From NCBI GenBank assembly GCA_945873105.1, contig CAMCBW010000001.1:124001-188000 (forward strand): a DNA stretch of 64,000 bases. The letters run 5' to 3'. The number at the start of each line of letters is the position of its first letter. Within the stretch, counting starts at the first letter, position 1. The notes beneath the pieces are model-generated. The model worked only from the letters and a program-made list of their open reading frames with translations. It was not told where the DNA came from and did not search any database. Both the position numbers and the translations under genes were made by a program. Positions 35,955-42,977 of this stretch are shown here, one piece after another. This DNA is from Tangfeifania diversioriginum. GTDB lineage: Bacteria > Bacteroidota > Bacteroidia > Bacteroidales > Prolixibacteraceae.

Positions 35955-37154
35955 ATGCATCATGAATCATACCCAGTGAAAAAATTTAAAATTGTCGTTA
36001 AAACTTTTGCGGGTCTGGAACCAGTTCTGGCCAACGAACTCAAGGCATTGGGTGCTGAATCCGTAACTCCGGAGCGCAGGGCTGTCTCCTTCTACGGAGA
36101 CAAGGGCATGTTGTACAAGGCCAATTTTTTGTTGCGCACGGCATTGAAGGTTTTAATGCCGATTGCTCAGTTTAAGGTTAAACGCAATGAGGATCTGTAC
36201 AATCAGGCAAAAAAAATTCCCTGGTCTGAGTTCATGACGCTGGGCAAGAGTTTCTCGATAGACAGTACCATGCAATCTGACTTGTTCGCTAATTCAATGT
36301 ATGTATCCCTTAAAGTTAAAGATGCCATTGCTGACTACTTTAGGGAGAGTACTGGGAAAAGGCCATCCGTTCATGCGGAAGATCCAGATATCCGGATACA
36401 TGTTTACCTGATGGGCGATTATTGTGAAATCTCCCTCGACAGTTCCGGTGAATCACTGCACAAGAGAGGATACAGAGTAGGGCAGGGGGAAGCACCGGTT
36501 AATGAAGTGTTGGCTGCTGGTATGATTCTGCTGGCAGGATGGCAGGGTGAATCCGATTTCCTGGATCCGATGTGTGGATCAGGGACCTTGCTGATTGAGG
36601 CTGCTATGATCGCAAAAGGGATTCCGGCAGGTATCTACCGCAAGTCTTTTGGCTTTGAGCGATGGATTGATTTTGACGAGCAGCTTTTTTCCGGTATTTA
36701 CAATGGAGAGTATGAAAGAGTCAGCACAGTAAAGATTGTTGGCTCAGATATCTCTTCCCAGAGTTGTGCCATTGCCCGTTCAAACATCAAAAATGCAGGG
36801 TTATCTAAATTCATTGAGGTTGAAGCAAAAGATTTCCTGGAGTTGGCTCCTCCTTTTGAAAGAGGAATCATTGTAACCAATCCTCCCTATGGAGAACGTT
36901 TGATCACAAAATCGATTGCCAATTTGTACAAGCTGGTAGGAGATGTTTTGAAACAAAAATATGCCGGATATACTGCATGGATTATCTCCAGTTCAGAAGA
37001 GGGGTTTAAAAATATCGGACTGAAACCCTCCCGTAAAATTCAGTTGTACAATGGCGCATTGCCTTGCAGTTTCAGGAGTTTCGAGCTCTTTGCAGGTACC
37101 CACAAACAAACTGTAATCTTGAAAAAAGGGGTGAACCTGCCAGGAGAAGAATGA
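35955..37154 (+). CDS. THUMP-domain RNA methyltransferase (RlmL N-terminal-domain type)
   Basis: A 399-residue protein. The THUMP domain (about 5-160) begins KIVVKTFAGLEPVLANEL; the methyltransferase domain contains FLDPMCGSGTLLIEAAMIA for SAM binding and VTNPPYGERL as catalytic loop. This matches the 23S rRNA guanine-N2 methyltransferase (m2G2445, RlmL N-half) group. A TAACTTTG -7 box at 35942-35949 is so close to the ATG at 35955 that the real start may be the GTG at 35976, which gives VKKFKIVVKTF. Confidence 0.9.
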   Translation: MHHESYPVKKFKIVVKTFAGLEPVLANELKALGAESVTPERRAVSFYGDKGMLYKANFLLRTALKVLMPIAQFKVKRNEDLYNQAKKIPWSEFMTLGKSFSIDSTMQSDLFANSMYVSLKVKDAIADYFRESTGKRPSVHAEDPDIRIHVYLMGDYCEISLDSSGESLHKRGYRVGQGEAPVNEVLAAGMILLAGWQGESDFLDPMCGSGTLLIEAAMIAKGIPAGIYRKSFGFERWIDFDEQLFSGIYNGEYERVSTVKIVGSDISSQSCAIARSNIKNAGLSKFIEVEAKDFLELAPPFERGIIVTNPPYGERLITKSIANLYKLVGDVLKQKYAGYTAWIISSSEEGFKNIGLKPSRKIQLYNGALPCSFRSFELFAGTHKQTVILKKGVNLPGEE

Positions 37155-37179
37155 GTGTGGTATTTTGGTAAGGGATGTA

Positions 37180-37752
37180 CTACTGTCCGAGTTTCCTAAA
37201 ACTGACATCTTGTTTGATACTGGTAATCAGGTACTCTTTGCATTTAAATTTCCGCTTTTTAACATATTTCTCGCCACTGAAGCCCATTATTTGTGCAATT
37301 TGTTTCAATGGAACCTTGTCGAAAAAAAGCTGTAATAATTTTTGACAATCACTTCCCAGCAGTTGAAAGTGCTTCTGGTACAGTTTAAACCGCTCATTTT
37401 TCTCCACCAATTCAGAAAAATCGTGATCAAATTCTGCCTCAAGGGGTGTAGAATCGATGATCATCTCTTTTTCAGTTTTTTGACGGGTGAGTTGTTTGTA
37501 CCAAAGGAATTTACATACTGAATAAATGTAAGTTTCAAAAGCACAGTTCATTACCAGATCGTTAGCCTTAAGTTTTCGGTAAACAACGATGATGGCTTCC
37601 TGGAATACATCATTGGCATCTTCATCGTTTCCACTGTTTTTTTTGATGTACAGGTTCACTTTGTAGTAGAAGTTCTTGTAAATATGCTGGAGTATTACGT
37701 TGTCGTTGCGTAATATTCCATTTAGAAGCTCTTCGTTGCTGTAATTGATCAT
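37180..37752 (-). CDS. ECF-type RNA polymerase sigma factor
   Basis: A 190-residue sigma-70 family protein with only regions 2 and 4. Region 2 includes NDEDANDVFQEAIIVVYRKL and YIYSVCKFLWYKQL; region 4 includes SDCQKLLQLFFDKVPLKQIA and GFSGEKYVKKRKFKCKEYL. Its ATG overlaps the stop of the TPR-CHAT gene as ATGA, so translation of the two is coupled. The likely antagonist or partner is the anti-sigma-like membrane protein at 41137-42636. Target promoters are unknown; the divergent gap at 40617-40835 is the first place to look. Confidence 0.9.
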   Translation of the reverse strand: MINYSNEELLNGILRNDNVILQHIYKNFYYKVNLYIKKNSGNDEDANDVFQEAIIVVYRKLKANDLVMNCAFETYIYSVCKFLWYKQLTRQKTEKEMIIDSTPLEAEFDHDFSELVEKNERFKLYQKHFQLLGSDCQKLLQLFFDKVPLKQIAQIMGFSGEKYVKKRKFKCKEYLITSIKQDVSFRKLGQ

Positions 37753-40616
37753 TTTAGTTGGCTAATTCTCTTTTTTCGCTTGAAATACCATTTCTCCAAA
37801 ACGATTGCTAAAAATACAAAAATAATCAAGCTGACAAAATAACCTGCTTTTGTTTTGAACAAGGGGGTCTGCCTTCCGATTGAAACATATCCAAGCCAAA
37901 AATGTGGGTGGGCCTTCAATGGATCTGCCTTTGAAATGTAGGAGATCTTGGCTCTCCTAAGGGCTTCATCTTTGGAATACCCATTTTTCAGATTCTTGTA
38001 AAACTCAACCATGATGGATGAACTGGAAATGTCTTCCACATTCCACAGTGTCATAATGATGGCAGGGCATCCGGCAAAAAGGAATCCTCTTGCGAGACTC
38101 ATCACTCCTTCCCCCTTTTGTAGCTTCCCCGAACCAGTATTGCATCCGCTCAGGACCACCATATCGGAGTGAAGTTGCAGGTTGTAGATCTCATAAGTAT
38201 TAAGAGCCCTGTCATCTTTTTGGCTTACATCTTCCGAAAAAACCATTTTGGAATAGAGTGGTAGTGTGTCATTTAACATCGTATGCATCGCCAGGTGGAG
38301 AATATCATATTTCCCAGCATTTTGCAGAAAAATCTGCTTTGTGGCATCTGATTTTAGGAATTGATCACCCGAAATTATTCTTGTAACAGCTTTTACTTCT
38401 GTTTCTGCTCCTGGCAACGGCAGAAAATGTTCGTGTGTCGATCCTGGTAAGCCGGGCCCATCCGAATAGTCTGGTGCAAAAGCTGCTATCTTACTGCTGT
38501 ATTTGGTGTTGGTCTGGAAGTAATAATAGAGCAGTGTAGCAGAATAGGTATAGGAGATGGCATGATGATGGAGCAGATAATCCAGCTTCCCAAAATCCAT
38601 TTTGCTGCCATCGGCCGGTGATGCCAGGAGTGCATCAAAAGGCAGGTAGGAGAGGATCCCGTCTGGAACAATCACCAGCCGGTAGTCTTGCATCGCAGGA
38701 ACAACTGGTTCTATCAGCAATTTGTACAAATCGGAGGCATTGTTGGTGAATTGAATATAGTCGGCTTTCTTTGTACTAAGAACCTGGCTATTCCGAATAA
38801 ATTTCAGAAATTGATCGATGACCGCATTGAAATCACGAATTAGTGGTTTTCGCAAGATTTTGTATTCATTGTCGGTAATGACAAAAATGTAAATCTCTCC
38901 GTTATTCCCTGCTGTTCCTTCGTTGATGAAATATTCGATGAAGGCATCTCTCCTGTTAAGGGATTGCTGTACTTTTTGCAGAGGAACCACTGGGTCGGCA
39001 TATTTGTACTGGTAGTAACTTGGGAAATTGTTCTCAATGTAACGGATCATTTGCTGGTAACTCTGGGTGAGTGCAAAAACCTTGTCTTTCCATTGATTGA
39101 TCTTTGACAGGTCAGGTTTGGAAGCACTCTTTTCGTTGAAAATAAAATTCTCATGGGCTGCAATCTCACCCTTTAAGTCAGTCTCTTTCTGCAACAGTGA
39201 ATCGGGAAGTCCCGAGCTCTTTTTTGCCCTTAATTCCCTTAGCATGGCCTGAAAATTGGCGGATCTGCTACGCTCAGAAATCTCAAAACTTTTCTCGAAA
39301 TATTGTCGCTCCCCGGTTAATTCGTACAACCGTACTGCTGCTTCCAGGGCTTTTGGATATACAGCATGCTCATTCTCTGCCAGAAATAGTCTGCTTTCCT
39401 GGTTCTGGTAACTGTTTCTGATCAGTTGTATGGTTTTGATACAAAGGTCATAGGTCGCCAATGAGAGTCTTAGTCTGGCCAGATTGGCTTTTTTATTTTC
39501 CTGTTTTTCTTCCACCTGGGAAAGCAGGTAAAGTGCTTCTGCCTTGTCTTTCAGTACATCCAGCAAAAGTGTCTTGTCAAAAGCCTCTTCAGAATTAGGA
39601 TTTGAATCCCATTTTTCATTGGTAAATCCGGGAGTTAGAGAAATAATTGCCTGTTGAAAATATTCAAGAGATGTTTCTATGTTTTTCTTACGTTGCGAGA
39701 GAAAGGTCACCAGATTGTTCTCGTTTTCTTTCTTTCTGAGGTAGTTTAGCCCGATGTCCTTGAGACAGGTGGAGTAGGAGATGTTTTGTTTGCCCAAGCT
39801 TTTTTCTATTAAATCTTTCGCAATTTGGTAATTGGCTAATGAATTGGTAAAATCACCCATTTCGAGGTAAACCATGCCGAGATTCATGTATATCAGGCCC
39901 TTGTCTGCAAAATTTTTCCCAAGATCCTTTTCTCCAACTTGTATGGCTCTTTGTAAATTGGCAATGCTATTGAAGTATTCCTTCTTTTCCAGACAAATCA
40001 TTCCCTTGCAGGTCAATTTATTGTAATTCAGGACACTATGAGGCTTAATATCAAACGATTTTAGGTTATATATTTCTGCTTGAGGTATATTCCTGTTATC
40101 CAAGAAAAAGTTTACCAAATTGATCAATAATTTTTCATATTCACCTGGATTATTTTTTTTTAGCTTCTGGAAAATCCTGTCAGAAGTCTCGTAATAAGAT
40201 CTTGCCTGTTCTATGTCTCCCTTGGCATTGTAGCAGATTCCCAAATTCTGGTACACTGACGCCAATTTATCTAACCTTGTTTCTCTTTCTGCTTCAAAAA
40301 TGGGAATTGATTTTTCGTAATAGGCTATGGCTTCGTCTGATAGACCCAAAAGGCTCTTGACTGCTCCCAGATTGGTCATTACATTGGCAACAGGAACTGA
40401 GTTTTCTCCATATTTTTCTATTCGCTTTTGGTACAATTCCCCATATAGGTTCAATGCCTTGTCAAAGTAGCGATCGTTGTAGGCCTGACTTGCCCGGGTT
40501 CTTAAATCCAATTCCTGTTCATCCGTAATGTGTTGCGCCTGCATCAGCATAGGTTGGACACAAAAAATGAAAAGGCAAAGCGTTTTCTTAAGGATATAGA
40601 TCGAATTGTACCTCAT
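37749..40616 (-). CDS. Exported, membrane-anchored TPR-CHAT (caspase-like) protein
   Basis: Start placed at 40616 (MRYNSIYILKK), which gives a signal peptide cleaved near LMQAQ; 955 residues. About residues 35-450 are tetratricopeptide repeats (e.g. VYQNLGICYNAKGDIEQARS, IYMNLGMVYLEMGDFTNSLA). A helical linker follows, then the CHAT domain with the His-Cys dyad in ILHLAMHT (H778) and LSGCNTGSG (C825) and the following ARGFLFAGCPAIIMTLW. A transmembrane helix at about 925-943 is followed by the basic tail KRKKRISQLK, so the protease domain should face the periplasm. The gene is upstream of and coupled to the ECF sigma gene and divergent from a double-glycine peptide gene. Confidence 0.93.
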   Translation of the reverse strand: MRYNSIYILKKTLCLFIFCVQPMLMQAQHITDEQELDLRTRASQAYNDRYFDKALNLYGELYQKRIEKYGENSVPVANVMTNLGAVKSLLGLSDEAIAYYEKSIPIFEAERETRLDKLASVYQNLGICYNAKGDIEQARSYYETSDRIFQKLKKNNPGEYEKLLINLVNFFLDNRNIPQAEIYNLKSFDIKPHSVLNYNKLTCKGMICLEKKEYFNSIANLQRAIQVGEKDLGKNFADKGLIYMNLGMVYLEMGDFTNSLANYQIAKDLIEKSLGKQNISYSTCLKDIGLNYLRKKENENNLVTFLSQRKKNIETSLEYFQQAIISLTPGFTNEKWDSNPNSEEAFDKTLLLDVLKDKAEALYLLSQVEEKQENKKANLARLRLSLATYDLCIKTIQLIRNSYQNQESRLFLAENEHAVYPKALEAAVRLYELTGERQYFEKSFEISERSRSANFQAMLRELRAKKSSGLPDSLLQKETDLKGEIAAHENFIFNEKSASKPDLSKINQWKDKVFALTQSYQQMIRYIENNFPSYYQYKYADPVVPLQKVQQSLNRRDAFIEYFINEGTAGNNGEIYIFVITDNEYKILRKPLIRDFNAVIDQFLKFIRNSQVLSTKKADYIQFTNNASDLYKLLIEPVVPAMQDYRLVIVPDGILSYLPFDALLASPADGSKMDFGKLDYLLHHHAISYTYSATLLYYYFQTNTKYSSKIAAFAPDYSDGPGLPGSTHEHFLPLPGAETEVKAVTRIISGDQFLKSDATKQIFLQNAGKYDILHLAMHTMLNDTLPLYSKMVFSEDVSQKDDRALNTYEIYNLQLHSDMVVLSGCNTGSGKLQKGEGVMSLARGFLFAGCPAIIMTLWNVEDISSSSIMVEFYKNLKNGYSKDEALRRAKISYISKADPLKAHPHFWLGYVSIGRQTPLFKTKAGYFVSLIIFVFLAIVLEKWYFKRKKRISQLK

Positions 40617-40835
40617 TATTGATGGGGATCTGTGATTCTGTTGATGAAAATTAAGTAAAAATTCAGATTTCAAAGTCAAAATTAAATTTTTTAATACACT
40701 AGTTATCAATCAGATAAAAAAATATTTAAAAAAAGTGTGTTTTTTTTAAAATTTCGGGGTAACCTTTTAAGGGTTCATGGTATTAAGAATTGCAAGGAAC
40801 AATAAAGATTCATTAACTTATTAAAACAATTTACC
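40617..40835. promoter_or_regulatory. Divergent control region between TPR-CHAT and the double-glycine peptide gene
   Basis: 219 bp, strongly AT-rich. It contains a palindromic GGTAACC core (40758-40764 within CGGGGTAACCTTTT) flanked by A/T tracts, a possible ECF-sigma -35 or operator. The segment TTGCAAGGAACAATAAAG (40790-40807) recurs almost exactly, on the opposite strand, in the three repeats at 42661-42873. No clear TAnnTTTG box is seen towards the peptide gene, which is compatible with control by an alternative sigma factor. Confidence 0.45.
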
Positions 40836-40940
40836 ATGAAAAATTTTGATTACACAACAGTTGAAGTACTTTCCAACGAAGAATTGGCATCAGTAAAAGG
40901 TGGATACGGAATTCCTGTTCCGATTATCATCAACGAATAA
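40836..40940 (+). CDS. 34-residue peptide with a double-glycine leader
   Basis: The product is a leader MKNFDYTTVEVLSNEELASV plus KGG, followed by the short hydrophobic tail YGIPVPIIINE. The LSNEELASVKGG stretch is the classic double-glycine (bacteriocin/RiPP-precursor-type) leader end, with the cut expected after G23. The predicted core is only 11 residues with two prolines and no cysteine. No C39 peptidase/ABC exporter or modification enzyme lies in the window, so processing would be in trans. It sits between the divergent TPR-CHAT/sigma operon and the anti-sigma-like gene. It could be a secreted signal, or a substrate of the CHAT protein. Confidence 0.8.
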   Translation: MKNFDYTTVEVLSNEELASVKGGYGIPVPIIINE

Positions 40941-41056
40941 TTTTTATCCAAAGATATTTATCAGCAGGACAGGTGTAATTTAAGACCTGCACTGTTTCGA
41001 TGGCGCTTTTGCTATAGTTTTGCAATGTTTGTGTTGCTTCGCTCTGTTAGGACGGC

Positions 41057-41070
41057 AGCATACGTATGCT
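41057..41070. promoter_or_regulatory. Perfect 14-bp palindrome upstream of the anti-sigma-like gene
   Basis: AGCATACGTATGCT is fully self-complementary and lies 67 bp before the start at 41137, between the peptide gene and the anti-sigma-like gene. It could be an operator. A weaker hairpin CAGGT/ACCTG lies at about 40968-40987, just after the peptide stop. Confidence 0.35.
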
Positions 41071-41136
41071 AGAATGTATTGCATTTCTTTGAATCAATTT
41101 GTGTAGTAAGAAGTTATGCATTAAGAATTTAACCAA

Positions 41137-42636
41137 ATGATCCCCAAGAGTAACAAACATCAAGAGAAGAGTATCACAGCATGTGATAATCCGGACGGTG
41201 AAACAGGGACATACCCTTCCAGTTTTATCGATGAGGACAACTTGTGCGAAGATTCGGTACTTTGTCAGGAGATCGAGGAGGCAGTTCGTGAGTTGGAGAT
41301 CATTACATTACGAAATAAATTGAAAAATATCAACAAACAACCAGGAGTTCCCTTTACGGGAGAGCAGTCAATGGACACAGATGCTTACTTTGGCTTGTCT
41401 GAAGAGCTGGTTAACCCAGTCAAACTTAACCTGGAAGAGGAAGGAGCTGGCATAGGGAATTACCTTCAGAAGCTCCATATCAAGAACCACGCCATCACAT
41501 CGAAAGAACAGATCCATGATCTATATTCTGAAGCGGTAGCGTTGGCTGAGGCCGACAATATGCTGATGTCACCGGAGGATGAAATGTTATTTGGTGATGT
41601 TAGGGAGGCCGTTACAGAAAAAGAAATTTTAGACCTGAGGGCAAATCTTCAATCAATTGCTCAGAGCGTTTCGGTGCATGAACGTACATTTGATGAAATC
41701 GAAGCGTTTGTTTCAGGAGAGTTAGACGAAGAAATAGAATTCCAAATCAGGGAAGAGGCAAGGATCAACAATGCGCTTTCCTTCGAAATAGCACTTCACA
41801 GCGAATTGGATGAAGCTGTTGAAGAGCAAGATGTTATGATACTTCGGGCTAACCTGAGAGGTATCATACAGAACGAATACTCCCATTCTCACAGCATAGA
41901 GGAGATAGATGGTTATTTGAATGATGAGCTTGATGGGCAGGCCCTGTCCTTGTTCGAGGATGAGCTGGTCGCCAATTCTGGCTTGGCTGATGATCTGGCT
42001 TTCCACAAGGAATTGGATCGGGCCATCTCCGAGGCAGATGTAATGGCATTAAGGTCAAGTCTGAAAGATATTTCCCATACCCAGCAGGTTCTGCCTGATG
42101 AAAGGCTTGGTGTTGTAACTCCGCATAGAAAACATCTATTCTGGTATGCGGCAGCCTCAGTGCTCTTGTTGATGTTTGTGTTTACCTCCCTGGTAAAGAA
42201 TCGGAATTATTCCAACCAACAATTGTATACAGCATATTATCAGCCATATAAAAATACCGAAAGTGTTTCGAGGTCAACATTGGGCGCTTATAGTAACCTA
42301 AATTCGGCTTTGCACAACATCGACATTGGCAATTACCATGATGCAATTTCACAACTGAAGAGTACTCCTGAAGTTGAAAGAGATGGTTACAGTGTCAATT
42401 TCTATTCAGGTGTTGTATACCAGGAATTGGGAGAATACAACAGTGCAATCAACTCTTTCACGGAAGTTGTGCGGCATGGTGATAATTTGCTGGTAGAGCA
42501 GTCAGAATGGTACATTGGGCTTTGTTATCTAAGAACCGATGAACGGGAAAAAGCACTGGCACAATTTAGAACGATTGTCACGAGAAAGGGCTATTATGGT
42601 GAGCAGTCCAGAAAATTGTTGAAGCAGTTGGAATAA
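41137..42636 (+). CDS. Single-pass membrane protein with repeated anti-sigma-like units and a periplasmic TPR domain
   Basis: A 499-residue protein. The cytoplasmic part (1-334) is a tandem repeat of about 69 residues. The helix EAVxExExxxLRxxLxxI recurs at 46-65, 154-174, 223-243 and 292-312; between copies lies an IDGYLNDELDGQALSLFEDE-type segment (188-223, 257-292, and a decayed copy at 82-120) that resembles the helical N-terminus of Bacteroidota anti-sigma proteins. A membrane helix is at 335-353, followed by a periplasmic TPR region (SALHNIDIGNYHDAISQL, YSGVVYQELGEYNSAINSF, WYIGLCYLRTDEREKALAQF). It probably controls the neighbouring ECF sigma factor. No zinc ligands are seen. Confidence 0.85.
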   Translation: MIPKSNKHQEKSITACDNPDGETGTYPSSFIDEDNLCEDSVLCQEIEEAVRELEIITLRNKLKNINKQPGVPFTGEQSMDTDAYFGLSEELVNPVKLNLEEEGAGIGNYLQKLHIKNHAITSKEQIHDLYSEAVALAEADNMLMSPEDEMLFGDVREAVTEKEILDLRANLQSIAQSVSVHERTFDEIEAFVSGELDEEIEFQIREEARINNALSFEIALHSELDEAVEEQDVMILRANLRGIIQNEYSHSHSIEEIDGYLNDELDGQALSLFEDELVANSGLADDLAFHKELDRAISEADVMALRSSLKDISHTQQVLPDERLGVVTPHRKHLFWYAAASVLLLMFVFTSLVKNRNYSNQQLYTAYYQPYKNTESVSRSTLGAYSNLNSALHNIDIGNYHDAISQLKSTPEVERDGYSVNFYSGVVYQELGEYNSAINSFTEVVRHGDNLLVEQSEWYIGLCYLRTDEREKALAQFRTIVTRKGYYGEQSRKLLKQLE

Positions 42637-42660
42637 TGTTCATTGGTAAGTTTGGCATTG

Positions 42661-42701
42661 ATAAGTTACTTTATTCGTTCCTTGCAAAATGATGTAGTAA
42701 C
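42661..42701. repeat. 41-bp repeat, copy 1
   Basis: Starts ATAAGTTACTTTATTCGTTC and ends with AGTAAC; the ends GTTACT/AGTAAC are inverted. On the minus strand its core TTGCAAGGAACGAATAAAG resembles the 5' leader of the peptide gene at 40790-40807. Confidence 0.9.
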
Positions 42702-42743
42702 ACTTAATGCAGAAGAAGATAAAGGGTAAATTTGAAATCAGGA

Positions 42744-42784
42744 ATAAGTTACTTTGTTCGTTCCTTGCAAAATGAAACAGTAAC
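42744..42784. repeat. 41-bp repeat, copy 2
   Basis: Same unit, 83 bp after copy 1, differing at about four bases (TTTGTTCG for TTTATTCG; GAAACAG for GATGTAG). Inverted ends GTTACT/AGTAAC retained. Confidence 0.9.
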
Positions 42785-42832
42785 CACTGGTGGAGAAAAG
42801 TAAAATATAGAGCGGTAGAACCAAGGTTATTA

Positions 42833-42873
42833 ATAAGTTACTTTATTCGTTCCTTGCAAAATGATGCAGTAAC
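42833..42873. repeat. 41-bp repeat, copy 3
   Basis: Same unit, 89 bp after copy 2; differs from copy 1 at a single base (GATGCAG for GATGTAG). The unrelated sequence between copies is 42 and 48 bp long. No cas genes or leader are present. Confidence 0.9.
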
Positions 42874-42910
42874 TGAAGGCGATTTGGTTTTTCCAGGTAA
42901 ATTATAGCTT

Positions 42911-42949
42911 ACAACAAAGCTTTGTCTGTTCAGACAAGGCTATTGTTGT
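42911..42949. terminator. Bidirectional hairpin between convergent genes
   Basis: ACAACAAAGCTTTGTCTG-TT-CAGACAAGGCTATTGTTGT folds into a stem of about 17 pairs with one bulge. It lies between the anti-sigma-like gene and the convergent outer-membrane protein gene and ends in a T-rich stretch on both strands. Confidence 0.7.
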
Positions 42950-42977
42950 TTAATATCGATCATTTCATGTGGGAAGT

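Noticed and set aside
40617-40709. N-terminal extension of 31 residues on the TPR-CHAT protein
   Set aside because: The extension is AT-rich leader sequence; the start at 40616 gives a standard signal peptide.
42661-42873. CRISPR array (41-bp repeats with 42- and 48-bp spacers)
   Set aside because: Only three copies, copies differ from each other at several bases, spacer lengths differ, no cas genes nearby, and the repeat core matches the peptide gene leader, which explains it better.
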